Positions 1-11,594 of a stretch of DNA of 54,310 nt are shown here, piece by piece. The notes beneath the pieces were generated by a model. The model was not told the DNA's origin and made no database searches. It worked only from the letters and a program-made list of their open reading frames with translations. Numbering within the stretch: position 1 is the first letter of the stretch; each line of letters opens with the position of its first letter. The stretch is from the NCBI RefSeq assembly GCF_008831285.2, contig NW_022204864.1:1-54310 (forward strand), given 5' to 3'. Position numbers and translations under genes: made by a program. This stretch comes from Nymphaea colorata. Lineage: Eukaryota; Streptophyta; Magnoliopsida; Nymphaeales; Nymphaeaceae.

Positions 1-79
1 AACCCCAACCCCAACCCCAACCCCAACCCCAACCCCAACCCCAACCCCAACCCCAACCCCAACCCCAACCCCCAACCCC
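1..79. repeat. Left telomere, CCCCAA repeats
   Basis: About 13 tandem AACCCC units at the very start of the sequence, in the C-strand orientation expected for a left chromosome end. The second-to-last unit before unique sequence carries five C instead of four. Unique DNA begins at about position 80, the likely telomere-addition point. The unit is the one used by oligohymenophorean ciliates (Tetrahymena, Paramecium), not the C4A4 unit of spirotrichs. Confidence 0.98.
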
Positions 80-246
80 TTTATATTATTATCAAATATA
101 AGCATGATGAAATACGATATAATCCCATCCTTTATTTCCACTCCAAAGCCTATGTTGATTCCTTCAATTTTTCTATCTCTTGCAGTCGCGCTGTCGACTT
201 CTAGCCTCAAAATAAAATAGCAAATAAGGTTTATAATAATACTCAC
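80..246. other. Left subtelomeric spacer and promoter of the first gene
   Basis: AT-rich stretch of 167 bp between the telomere and the first start codon. A 67-codon open stretch (104-307, closed by TGA) exists, but with only one stop codon such lengths arise by chance. I see no supported gene. Confidence 0.6.
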
Positions 247-1598
247 ATGTCATAAAATTTCTAAGTCCTCTCAGCCGAGTCCTACTCCGTTTCCGATGAT
301 TCAATGACCGATTCCAAGGGATCAGTCTCCCTGTAGTCCGTCCTTATGGAGGGGGAAGAAGTCAGTGACACCATTCGATAGTTGATCCTCTAGTAGAAAC
401 GCAGAAACTTCATAAGCAAGACCGAACAATTCTACGAACCCGCCAATCTCAAACGATGCCACTCGGCCTCACTGGTCCACCACCGCAGGGAAAACCTCGC
501 CCTCCCCTACCACCTAGAACGCATGCTGCATTCCAATCGCAAATGCCCCAATATCGCCACCGACGACCTCCTAGACTCCATCTACGGCGCCTTCTTCGGA
601 TTCATCATCGGAGACGTGGTAGGAGCGCATCTTGCATATAAGATCTACAACTTGCCAGAAATTCCATCAGCCTTACTGATGAACGGCGGCGGAACCTATA
701 ACATAGGACCAGGACAGGGCACAGACCAAACCTAGATTCTCTTCTCGGCCTGCTATGGATTAATCGAGGGAGGAAGCTGCTACAATTCGGATATGATGGC
801 AAAAAGATACCTGCAGTGGCTAGAAAGCAAACCGTTCAACGTCTCAGCCATTTTCATCCTATCCCTTGTCGAAATACGCAGAAAGAAGTGGCAAGAAAAA
901 GGGATCGCGCTTGAAGGGCTTGGAGAGATGCTGCGTAAAAATTCTGAAAAGAATAAAAAACAAGAAAGCAACCTCGGCCTCATCCGAGTCCTCCCTCTTG
1001 TCGTCTGGAGTCTCAACCTCAGCGAACGCGAATTCCACAAGCTGATCAAGGACTAACTTTCCCTCATCTGTCCCAATGAACTTGTGATTGAAACCGGCAT
1101 CCTTTACGGCACTATGCTCCGCATCATCATGCGCACACGGGACCAAGAACTGGCCTTCTACGAAGCTTCCAAATGGGTTTACTCACGCGGCAGTGAGAAA
1201 TTGAGAGAACTGTGGAGATATGTATAACTGGATGTGTAGATCCAGAGTCGTGGAAATATCGGCAAGCTCAAGACTTCCTTCACCTATGCTTGCATTTAAA
1301 TCAATAAAAAATAAGTAAAGTTTATGGAAAGCCTGCTGAAGACTCTTCTGAAAGGCGGTGATACGGATGCTAACTCAGCGATCGTGATGGCTTGGTGGGA
1401 AGCATCGTCGGGTATAATAGCATTCCCAGCTATTTCAAGCAAAAGATAATAAACTCCAGAATGACCCAAAGCTCAAGACCACGAAATGAATAATACACTC
1501 CTTACCACGTGGTAGACATCGTTTAAAATCTAATGAAAGTTCGACCGGACAGATACGTGAAATAAACCTCCACAGCATAGAACTCAACGATTATCTGA
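247..1598 (+). CDS. ADP-ribosylglycohydrolase family protein (DraG/ARH-like)
   Basis: About 450 aa. The family removes ADP-ribose from proteins or related ADP-ribosyl compounds using two metal ions bound by conserved Asp residues. The start of the fold reads IYGAFFGFIIGDVVGA, followed by GQGTDQTEILFS at the position of the usual TDDT metal motif, and near the end GGDTDANSAIV, the conserved GDTD site. The C-terminal signature (GLVGSIVGYNSIP) lies in the next frame, so one base seems missing near 1386. Start chosen at ATG 247, with a Ser/Glu-rich 85-residue extension before the domain. In-frame TAA/TAG codons are read as Glu. The second Asp of the TDD motif is Gln here, so activity may be altered. 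Family assignment is confident; substrate is unknown. Confidence 0.8.
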
Positions 1599-1711
1599 TC
1601 CCCCTCTTCCTCTCCAGTCCATGATTCATTTCTTTGATTTTGCTCACATGGAGTATGATTCTGACACACTTCTTTGAATTATTAGCAATTAATAACCAAC
1701 TATAAAGTGGC

Positions 1712-3264
1712 ATGTCGCAGCGCAACTCCAGAAACGCCGACAATATACTCAACATCGAGGAGATGATCTAAAGGGCAGGAGAAAAAAACATCTATCAACT
1801 ACGAATGATCGGCAGCTTCTTCTTTGTATTCCTGGTATCAGCGTTCATACAAATGGGCTTCCCCATCTTCTTCCAACCGGCCAAGTTCCACTGTGGAGAT
1901 GAGGAAGATTGCTCGGAGGCTGCTGTTTGCCAGAGAGGACCGCCATACCCGATTTCAGATGAGGTGAAGAGCGTAGCGTACAGCTTTTAGTTGGTATGCG
2001 GGAGGAGGAAATATCTAACAACTTGCTTTGAAGCCTTTCTGTACGGCGGATTCATCGGCAGTCTCTACTACGGAGAGGTGATATAGCGGAAGGGCAGGAA
2101 GTACGCAGTGGTTGAGTCCTTGATCATGATGGTGGGAGGATTGCTGCTCAGCTTCCTCTCGGGAAGTGCATGGCTGTTCTCGTTTGGAGTCTTCTTCTTC
2201 AATGCCGGCTTCAGAGGATTCTACAATGCCAGCTTCCTGTCGATCGCGGAAGTTACCAACAGAGTTATGAGAGCTATGACACCCATGATATGCTCTATCG
2301 GATGGGCAATAGGACAGATAGTCATCGGCATATTGTCAATCTTCCTCGTCAACTGGCGCATCATCTTCCTGCTGACGTTAATCCCTCTAGGCGGGCTCTT
2401 ATACTACATCTACTTCCACATCGAGGACTCTCCGCGTTTCCTGGTGACGAAACACAAATTCAAGTAGGCAACGATGGTGGTGGAGAACATCGCAATGGCC
2501 AACTAAAAGCGATTCCAAGGATATAGACTGAAATAGCAAATCTAATACGAGGAGAAAATGGCCAGCTACGAACGAGTTCTCCAGGGTGGCAACATATCCT
2601 CAAGGCAAGTTCACCACTCCTACGCCTCTCTCTTCAAATACGATTCCATCAGGATCAGAGTAATCATCGTCAGTCTCATCTGGTCCCTCATCTCTTTGAG
2701 TTACTTCATCAGCGCCAAGGGACAGCTAAACCCTTCCCGATCCTACGCTTTCAACATCTCACTTGCTGGATTCATCGAGATTATCGCATACCTGACCGCC
2801 ATACTCACCAGCGTCAATTTCGGAAGAGTTCTGGTCATCAAAAGACTGATCCTGCTGGCGCTGCAGCCCATCTGTGCTTCTACTTTGTCCAACCTCATGA
2901 TCGGTATACCGGTTTCAGCAAAGTGATTATCCTTTTGCTGGAGATCCTCATCAGGATTTTGATGGCATTTGGTAACACTTTCCTTGCAATTTACAGCATA
3001 TAACTTTTCCCAACATCAATCCGCCACTTCGCTTTGGGTATGCTGGGCTTCATCACAAAGCTAATGTACATGCTGTCGTTCGTCTTTGACAGTTTCTTTG
3101 CTTCGAGGTACATAAACCCCAATTTCATCATCGGCATCCTCTTCATCCCTCTCTTCTTCCTCACCGTCAAGTTGAGAGAGACCCAGGAGTACGGATTCAA
3201 GGACAATCTTTCGGAGGATGGCAACAACTTGCTAATGAACGAAACGGTGGCTGAGATATTCTGA
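1712..3264 (+). CDS. MFS transporter, SLC22 organic-ion transporter type
   Basis: About 515 aa with a repeating pattern of hydrophobic helices typical of a 12-helix major facilitator. After an N-terminal helix comes a Cys-containing extracellular loop (CGDEEDC...), then a helix pair ending YYGEVIERKGRKYA, matching the family motif GxxxDRxGRR between helices 2 and 3. A later helix carries IYSIELFPTSIR, the SLC22 motif ExxPTxxR; its Glu is encoded by TAA at 3001-3003. The predicted role is transport of small organic ions across the plasma membrane or an internal membrane; the substrate cannot be read from the sequence. The frame changes near 2876 and no good 20-nt intron explains it, so a missing base is likely. 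The gene ends at TGA. Confidence 0.82.
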
Positions 3265-3328
3265 TATGATGCTTGTATTAATACATACTTCATACTCATT
3301 AATGCCATCATAGGGTGATACTATCACG

Positions 3329-3887
3329 TCAGTTGATCTAGAGGAAGGAAAGACCCTCCTCGCTCATCGATTCGCATTTGGTGACTTCCAGATATTCCTA
3401 ATCCGTGGTTGAAAGGTAAAAGGGAGAATCCTCCACGAAGTAGGGGTGGCAGTCATCGTAAAGGCCATTGCTCTTGAGGTTGTCGATGATGTTGAACAGT
3501 TCCTCTTTGATCGAATTTCCTTTATGCCATTGGCAATCTACTCATATCTGCGGGAGGTGTCCTTCATGCGGTCCAGGGATTGTTGGTTGGTCTTCTCCTA
3601 TGTTTAGATTTGCTGGCGAAGGTCTTCCACTTGCGCTGACTAACGAATGAATACACTGAGTGATGCAATCTTCAGTCTTGAACACTTCTCTCTTCTTCTG
3701 GTCGAAGGTGAAAATCTCGGCAAGTAATTGCGCCTAAGTGATGGCGGAAGGAGTACATTTCGCTTGTACCTGATCAGGGCTTATTGTTGGGCAAGTTCGT
3801 TCAGGTTCTTATTGTTGAATTTTAGTTCCTAAGTGAAGTTGAAGGTACGATGTAGTTTTGGAAGGGGATTTATTTGAAGGTTTGCAT
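3329..3887 (-). CDS. Small coiled-coil protein, unknown function
   Basis: About 165 aa, charged and predicted mostly helical. After removing three micro-introns (3829-3848, 3734-3756, 3636-3654) it reads through MQTFKEIPFQNYI, a helical stretch rich in Asn/Lys/Glu, then VEDLRQQIETEEKTNQQ, and ends TTDEEYLEVTKCESMSEEGL before TGA. One further frame step near 3485 needs a single extra base. The gene is convergent with the upstream transporter (65 bp between stops) and divergent from the giant coiled-coil gene. I recognise no family; a structural or ciliary protein is possible but not shown. Confidence 0.6.
3636..3654 (-). other. Micro-intron, 19 nt (coiled-coil gene)
   Basis: On the minus strand it reads GTATTC...GTCAG. 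Removal joins ...DCITQ to SQVEDLRQQ in one frame. Confidence 0.7.
3734..3756 (-). other. Micro-intron, 23 nt (coiled-coil gene)
   Basis: On the minus strand GTACTCC...CACTTAG. Removal joins LIRYKRN to AQLLAEIFTF in one frame. It is the longest intron placed in this window. Confidence 0.65.
3829..3848 (-). other. Micro-intron, 20 nt (coiled-coil gene)
   Basis: On the minus strand GTACCTTC...CACTTAG. Removal joins PFQNYI to ELKFNNKNLNELA in frame. Confidence 0.7.
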
Positions 3888-4141
3888 TTATTATTTTTGA
3901 GTGTTAAAATTATGGAATTGGTGATGAGAAGAGGAACAGACTATTTATACAATCCAAGGAGGGAAATAAAAACGTATGCAAAAATCGATATGAATTCATA
4001 AAATCATACATATTTTCCTACAATAATCCAAACAATGACAGTTCCCAAAAAAATGACCAGAACGTCCTTTCCTTCCTCTCTTGCTAATCAGTTAAAAAAG
4101 TGCTGCTGTTTTTGATTTAATTTTTATTATTAGTCACATCC
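3888..4141. promoter_or_regulatory. Divergent intergenic promoter region
   Basis: AT-rich spacer of 254 bp between two divergent start codons. It presumably holds both promoters. No recognisable motif or RNA gene is seen. Confidence 0.4.
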
Positions 4142-7100
4142 ATGATCGGCCATTCCTCCCAATCCGCCCTCCCCCACCCGCACAGTGAGCCCAATGCCTA
4201 AGTAGCCGACCTCAATAGCGACAGCCTCTCAGCCAGCTCCAGCAAAACCTCAGAAAAAGAACCCAGCATCGGCAAAAATAAACCCCTCGTCAGAAAACCA
4301 GACAACCAAAACTCCAACCTGCAATCCTATAAGACCATCAAACGCAAGTCCCAGGAAAAGAATAGAAATGGAAATGAACCCATACCTCCAAGATACCCCC
4401 GTTCCTCCCAATAAATCAAGCCCGAAGGTACCACAGTCTAAGGCTCACAGCGCAGTTCTCTTCCCGGCTAAAGCTCCATTACTGGAGATTCCCCATAAGT
4501 CATCAAGTTCAAGAAGAAAGCCATGACCAAAGAGGAGATCATCGAGATCAAGGACTATGTCCAAGGCCTGTAGAAGGAGGAGTCATAGATAAACTCCGTC
4601 GCCGGGACCGAAAAACCCATCCTAAATACTGACATCTAGCCGCCCCTGCCCAAGGATCTCAACAAGAAGTCCAAAACCCAGTACTTCCATATCGAAGATT
4701 TCCAGCGTCACCACCACATCGACGCTCCTGAGAGTGAGGTAATGTGTCCCCGTAATGTAGAACCTCTCCTAGTCAGAGCGGAACTATATCGTATCCCTGA
4801 AACAGAAGTGCAAATCCGTGGATTAAAACAACTCATTACTGCAAAAAAGGATCAGCTGGCTGAGGGAAGAGGTAGAGATGCACCTGTAGAGACAATTAAA
4901 TTACGAAAAAGTAAAGAGGAACTTGAAAAAACAGTCAAACAGAAAGATAAAGAAATAGAAGCGCAAAAGTCTATACATGGGAAAGAAAAGGAATGCTTGA
5001 AGAAAGAAATTATGGATAAAGATGCAGAGATATAAAGACTCAAGGGACTATTCATCGACTTGCATAATAGATTCTAAGACGATAAGGAAATATTGATGCA
5101 GGAAATATAATTCTTGAGGTCATAGAAATAAACGTAATTTTAATAGAGACTACGCGCCGAGGAAAAGATCAAAGATATGGAGCAAACCATCACCACTCTC
5201 ATGCAGGAGAAGAAATAAATATAATTCAGCTCACTTAATGCATAACAATACTCCAAATCCTTCGTCGAGAAACTTGCATCCGAGAATAAATATCTGAAAG
5301 TAGAGAACCACATCCTCGCCAAATGCAAAGACGATTTGCTTCACCTCCAAAAATAGCTAAAACGAGTCGCCAATGAACGCGACAGTCTCAAGAAGAAAAT
5401 AATCGAATCAGCCAAGAAATAGCGCAAAAGATACAGCCCTCAGAGTAAGATTCCTAAGATTCCTTTTCTTCCTTTTTCACCTTGTCCTAGATAAGCATCT
5501 AGGGCTCTTTCAAGCGAAAATGATGCATAGATACTCCCACTTCATTATCACCAAATTAACGATTGTTATTGTTATATTATACATGCACGAAGGATCAAAA
5601 ATGGACAGCATCAGAGTCATCATCCAGATCAAAAGAGTATGGCTTGCCGTTCGCTTCAATTGCAAACTTTCCTTCATCATTAGAAATTGTAGCCCCATAT
5701 CTATGCAGAACTGAGCGAAAAAATAGCAGAGATAGACAATACCTACAATCTCTTCCGCGGGGAATGCCTCGTCAATGAAACACTCTACTTCGAACTTCCG
5801 CAAGAAGTGCTGGCAGCCAGGGCGAAAAAGGTATCCCGTTGTTGAATCAGCTAAAATTGATCGTGATGATGATATCCGCCAATGGCATGGTCCCAGCAGG
5901 ATTTGTCACCTTTAGCACACATCCCAAATCCCCTTACGAGCAATTCTAGGCAATTATGCCCCTATAGCGTTGCGAGGACTCCAGAGCGCAAATCAAATTT
6001 ATGCATATGTACGAGAATTGCACCAGGACCACGATCGAGCATTCATATATCAACCACCTCATCAACAAACAGGAACATCAGTTGTATGAAAATATGGGAG
6101 CCATGTCCAAGGCATACCAAAAAAATTCACATAGCGTCAACAGGGAGGACCTCAGTGCAAGAAAATACCGCACTAGAGAGAGCGAAAACTATGGACAGCA
6201 CAATCGACCCAACTTCAATAAGCCACTCATAAGCCCTAGACTGCTATCGAGGAACTCTGAACCCGTGACTGCAGAAAAATCAGTAAAGATTAATTCCTTC
6301 AAGAAGGAAGCTGGTGATAGAATTGCATAAGAAATGGAACCCAATGATTCTTCTATTAATCCACTGACTAAGGAACAGCTGATGAAGGAACATCAGGAGT
6401 ATTGGCTTTAGATTATTAGGCTGGAAGAGGAGATGGAGAACATCAAAGAGGAAAATAAGAAAATAAATGAAGAAAATAAACGGCTCAAGGAAGAAAATTC
6501 CACTATGAAGACATAGGGAGCAGCCTTGAAGGATTACTATGAAGGGCATTAATAAAAAATACATGCATTTGTAGGTGAAATCTAATAAAATACCGAAACC
6601 ATCAAACGCCTATAAAATGAAATAAAAGAGTACAAGACAATCATATCTCAAAAGGAAGAGCTGGAAAAGTAATATTAAAAATTGATGGAAACTCAATCCA
6701 AACAACTCAGGTAAAGCTTAAATAAGCATGCAGACATGTCATAAAAATTGCATTCCGCTGAAGAGTAAAAGAAGATGGCAGCAATGCAACTGGAAATGCT
6801 GAGCTAAACCGTCACTTTCTTGCAAATGAAACAAAAAAATACGCTGATTAAATTTTGAGATTAGGGGAAAAGACAAGTAGCGATGGGGAACGCATTTATC
6901 TCTTACTCAACAATGACGAAACCCAAAAAAAAATCATCCTTTAACTGTAAGGCCAAATAACAAAGCTCAACCAAGAGAGTGACATCATATCAGCACTCCA
7001 AACAGATAACTCGCAATTAAAAAGATAAAATTAGGTCTTGAGAGAATCTACAGTGAAAAATGAAGAATAATAAAAAGATTGCAGAAATAACTTCAAGAGC

Positions 7101-8516
7101 ATGCTGAATCAAAAGAAATGTTGATGCTTCAATCATCTCTAAAAGAAGAAGAAGCCATCTTCACACAGTCCAAACATACAGAAGTCACGCAACAACTATA
7201 ATAATTGAGAAAAGCTTATGATGCCTTGAATCACTCTTTCTCCATAGACCAATCTAAGATCAAAATCTTTGAAAAATAGCTTGAGCATGCCTCAAAGGAA
7301 AAGGATGATTATGTCTTTTAGCTCAGGAAAAGATAGGAATAAATGAAAGATCTAAAGAATCAGCTTGAACGACTAGTTGAACAAGATAGAGCCATCAGGA
7401 TCAAATTATTGAAAACTAAGCATCACTTTCTGGAAAACTAGCTACTATTGATCAACTGAGAGCCAACTTAGCTCAATAAACAAAGGAAAAAACTGAACTT
7501 TTTGATAAAAATCTAAGTCTTTAGAAGGAATTTTAAGAACTATCGAGCATCCTCTCCAAATAAGTAGAGGAAAAGAATAAAATGACCATTCTGTTGACCA
7601 CTCTTGAAGACAATTTCAGATCGATTGATGATGAACGCTCCTTTTTGAATAAAGCTAAAGAATAACTCATCAAATGCAACAATAAGCAAAAGAAATAAAT
7701 ATAAGAACTTAAGACATCTCTCGAGGATGAAAGAGCAAATCATCTGAAAAAGCAATAGGAATTGCAGAAAAAGTATGACTTAAGTCAGGAGCAACTGAAT
7801 GATGTGATATAAAAAGCAGCAGCATGCGAAAAGTAACTATAATCCACTTTGGATCAACTACAGGAGCAAAAAGAAGCAAGAAACACTGTACGTGACCAAT
7901 ATCAATAGTCATACAATATAAGCTTGACCGCACTTACTCTCAAACATGGCAAACTCGAAAAACAGTTGGAGTAAGTGAATAAACAACTTTAAAAATAAAA
8001 GACAGAATGCAAAGCAATTGCTTAAAAACTGGCTGCTAAGTAGGCTTAAGTAAATGAAGTAAAGGGCTTCACTCGCAGCAAATTGGAATAAAACTTGAAA
8101 CTTATGAAATAAATCGATGAATTAAAATCCAAAAATACTGAAAATTCCTAAGCAGTGGGTAAATTACAAGCAATCATATCCAGTAAAGACTCTTAGTTGT
8201 CCCAAATAAACAAGGTAAACGATTAATTGAAGCTGAAAATCGATCAATTGGCAAGTGAACTTCAATTCGTTACTGAGTCCTGCAAAGAGAAAGGCAAGAG
8301 AAAAGCGACATTGAAAAATAATTTGAACATCTTGAAAAAATCTAGCTTCCTCAGATAGTAGAGGTGGGACAACTCAAAGAAGAGTCCTTCGATGATCATC
8401 GACAAGATGATGTGCAGCTCGAAATTTAGTCAAAAGTCATCAGCTCCAGCGAGGAAATTCCAGGCAAACCGGGTCAAAAAAATGAGAGTGGTAAAAAGAA
8501 GAAAAAGAAACAATGA
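4142..8516 (+). CDS. Giant coiled-coil protein, unknown function
   Basis: About 1,450 aa. The first 200 residues are Ser/Pro/Lys-rich and look disordered. From about residue 200 onward the protein is dominated by long heptad-like Glu/Lys/Leu/Gln stretches (for example KSKEELEKTVKQKDKEIEA and RLKEENSTMKTE), with a shorter globular-looking part around 5720-6000. It ends in a Lys-rich tail (SGKKKKKKQ) and TGA. Very many TAA/TAG codons sit in the coiled coil where Glu is expected. One 20-nt intron (5831-5850) is well supported. Frame steps near 6857, 7120, 7440 and 8300 each need one extra base at a homopolymer. The frame between about 5460 and 5710 is uncertain. A cytoskeletal, centrosomal or basal-body role is plausible from composition only. 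Confidence 0.7.
5831..5850 (+). other. Micro-intron, 20 nt (giant coiled-coil gene)
   Basis: GTATCCCG...GAATCAG. Splicing joins VLAARAKK to LKLIVMMISANGMV in one frame. Retention would give an in-frame TGA inside the intron. Confidence 0.85.
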
Positions 8517-8777
8517 TTATACCGCTTTAATAACATATATCTGTCTCACTATCATCACCTCTCTCCTCTATATTCCTCGCTAATTCATTCCCATCCCATC
8601 CCATTCCCCTCTATCCTAATTTATCTTTTGAGCAAGTTTATTCTCAGCGAGAAGATTACTAATCATAATCATGGATTCCTTTAATCATCATCTTCTTGCT
8701 CTTATAATTAAATATAATGATAACTTTATCAATTATTTCCCATTCTATTAATTAAATTTCCATTTCGGAACATCAAA
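8517..8777. other. Intergenic spacer
   Basis: Pyrimidine- and AT-rich 261 bp between tandem genes. No gene or RNA is recognised. It likely holds the 3' end of the coiled-coil gene and the promoter of the next gene. Confidence 0.4.
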
Positions 8778-11594
8778 ATGCGACACTCCCACTCCACCGA
8801 CCAAATCACCACGCTTTCCTTGGTCAAGAGCAGAGAAATGCTCGATAAGATCACCAATAAGATATCCATGATCGAGTCCAATCGTACACAATATGCTATC
8901 AAGGATAAAATAGCAAGGTTATACAATCGATCCAATACTCCTCCAAGAAGATACAACAAAATTTGGAAGTAAAATATAGGAAAATTTTAATCAACTCATG
9001 CATTCACCCACTTTGATGCCATTGACCAATTTCAAGACAGAATCCAATGAGAAATAAAATGCCATACAGGGAGCTTTACCGCTTTGGATGGCGCTAAGGC
9101 ACTCATGCACAACTATTGGGAGAGAAACAAGAAAAATAATCATGAAATATGCAGTAAGGAAACAATTTCTAAAACTTTTGAAACGAAAAAAAGCTAAAAA
9201 TTACCTTAGATTCATGCATACCCCCGTGATAGCAAAATTGCTGCCTATATCAAGATCAAAGAGAAATAAAAATAGTTCGGAATTGGGTTCAAGACCGAAG
9301 AAGTTCAAGAAGATTACATATTTCCATCAAGATCAGTGACTTTAAGTGCCAAAACGATGGCAAAAACTTCTTGAAGTTCCAAAAAAGATACTATAAAAGG
9401 TGGGAAGAGATTGATTCCATACTGAAAGCTCTCTAGAAGTTTGCATAACATTACAAATTGCAATCAATTGTGGTCCATACCATACAAATTTTCGACTTGA
9501 TCCAAAAGGTTCAAAAAGGATAACGCATCAATCCGCACCACTTACTCAACTGTTGCTAGAATGCATAAAAAATCAGTGAAGAAAATTGCAAAAAATCAGG
9601 AATCAGGTTCTTCGGGGATAAAGGATTCACAAGAGCTGTGATCCTCATCCAATCCCATATCAGAAAGTATAGGCAAATGAAGAAATTCAAGACCATGATC
9701 ACCCAGTGGAGAGCGCCAAGAAGATACAATCCCAATTCAGATGCTACATGCTTTACAAAAGACTTAAGCAAGACATTTTTCAAAGACAACTGGACAAAAT
9801 TACCAGATTCAATCTCATTCAAAAGACATTCGTCTAGAACTACCGAAGGAAAGAAATTTCCTCGAGAAAAAAAGTTTAAATCCACATACCGTCCCATAAC
9901 CTTTCAGATTGGCAGAAGATTTCCTCTTAAAACTACCTGTAGAAGCAAAATGGAGAGCTTTGCAGGATCTTCAAGATTGCTCAAAAAAATCCACTATATG
10001 AGACACATGTAATATATGTTTCTCCGATCAACCTGTCAAAGGATTTGATCAACTATTACAAGAAACTGCTATAGCTGGGCGCCGAAGAAAAAATTGATCA
10101 TCGTTTGACAATCATAGTCCATAATATGATGGAAAATGCCCAGTTAACATGTCTTTGACTCAGCAGCTCTACTACAGCAGCAAGACACTGAAGAAGATAA
10201 AGAAGCTCATCCAAGGAACTTATGCTTATATTGTTCCTTCAACTCCAAGCAACGATTTCATTCACCTTTGCAACGAACTGAATGTTCCCATGTATAGCAG
10301 CGATCCTCAAAAACTTCTCTATCTGCAATCAAAATCAGGCTGCAAGTCAATCCACCTACCGTCTAATAATCGATTTAAAATGGATCTGGAGTCTTGCCCT
10401 ATTCCATAGATATTTACACAGAGCATAACTTGCTGAATGACTGACAACCTGATCTATCGCTATCCTTATGTCAAAAGATGGGTCTTGAAGATCGATAATT
10501 AAATTTTCTCACGAGGAGTTGCCTACATAGACATCTCCAAGATCATCGGAAGGGATTTCTTGCAAAAATTGATAAAGTAAACCGGGAAAACGAATCAACA
10601 GAAGCAGTATAGAGAGGAATCTTCAATATGCTCGAAAACTCGCTTGTGGTCAACAAGGAGGAAAGAATCATACCGATTGATAAGAGGCATACCCATCTCA
10701 ATCATAATTTCTCAACTATTTCTATACAAGAGGTGGCCTTATCGAAGCCTCCATCAACAACTTTGAAACAGACTTATAAAATACATGCTTTACTGTCAAC
10801 ATCGAGCCTGATGGTTAATGGAAATTCTTATGCTCTTTTTCAAAAATTACAAATAAAAACAAGTCTTTGGCTTCATATTTCGACTCTAATACCCTATTGC
10901 CTCCGTTACAAATCAATGAGCTGGTTTAATCTCTTCGGCTAAGAAGCTTTTTGGTTACTTTACCTTTAGTTTCTAAGTATTTGCGTTCAAAAATAAAGTA
11001 AAAAATATACTAACTTAGAAACAATGAAAAAACTATAATCTAAGTTGTATTACTTGAACAGTATATAATGCCATCTAAACTCATTCTCTTCTGCCCACTT
11101 TCTGAAGGAATTCATCTCAAAGGACAGCAATGCTCTTTTCGTTCCGATAGTCCAGCATCCATGCATCAAGTAACTTCGAGTTCAAACATTTTTCCATCTT
11201 TGCAGACTTCAAAACATCTCCTTCGACATTGAGAAGAAAGTAGGCAACGTTTTCATGTTTTTGAATGGGTTAGAGAGTGGATGCATCGGAATCATGACCT
11301 TCAACTCACAATCAAGATAGGATTGCTATACCCACACTGCATAGGTTTGGACTTCTTGAACTCCAAATTGAAACAAGGGTCTTCGAAAAATATTCCAGAC
11401 ACATTTTTCTCAATAAAAAATGCAGTAAATGGGCACTTGAATCGTGTAAAGAAGCTGAAAAACACGCAATCGCAAAAGAATTTGAAATTGCATGCATGAT
11501 ATTACAATTGTTGATAATTTAATTAACTCATTCTATTATGCTGGCTATAATCATAACATTTGGTCGCTGCGGTCGGTTAGAGGCCCCAGAATGA
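8778..11594 (+). CDS. IQCH: IQCH-like protein (IQ motif-containing protein H)
   Basis: About 930 aa. An IQ motif (AVILIQSHIRKYRQMKKF, about 9640) is followed by a second basic IQ-like helix (KKIQSQFRCYMLYKRLK), then the IQCH core: a segment like SSKTLKKIKKLIQGTYAYIV (about 10170-10230), and PYVKRWVLKIDNEIFSRG (about 10470-10520), resembling the ATP-grasp-like region of animal IQCH. TAA falls on the Glu of IDNE. Animal IQCH is a calmodulin-binding sperm/flagellar protein; a ciliary role here is inferred. Several one-base frame steps occur (near 9050, 10145 and 10400). The exact C-terminus is uncertain: a TGA at 11497 in one frame or at 11592 in the frame of the last good helix; the latter overlaps the 3' end of the next, antisense gene. 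Confidence 0.68.

Noticed and set aside
104-307. Open reading frame beside the left telomere
   Set aside because: 67 codons is an ordinary chance length when only TGA stops translation, and it overlaps the start of the better-supported ADP-ribosylglycohydrolase gene.
5460-5710. A 46-nt intron (GTAAGATTCC...GTCCTAG) and a 20-nt intron at 5689-5708 in the giant coiled-coil gene
   Set aside because: Neither gives a clean continuous frame; the 20-mer would place TGA directly after the splice. Left unresolved.
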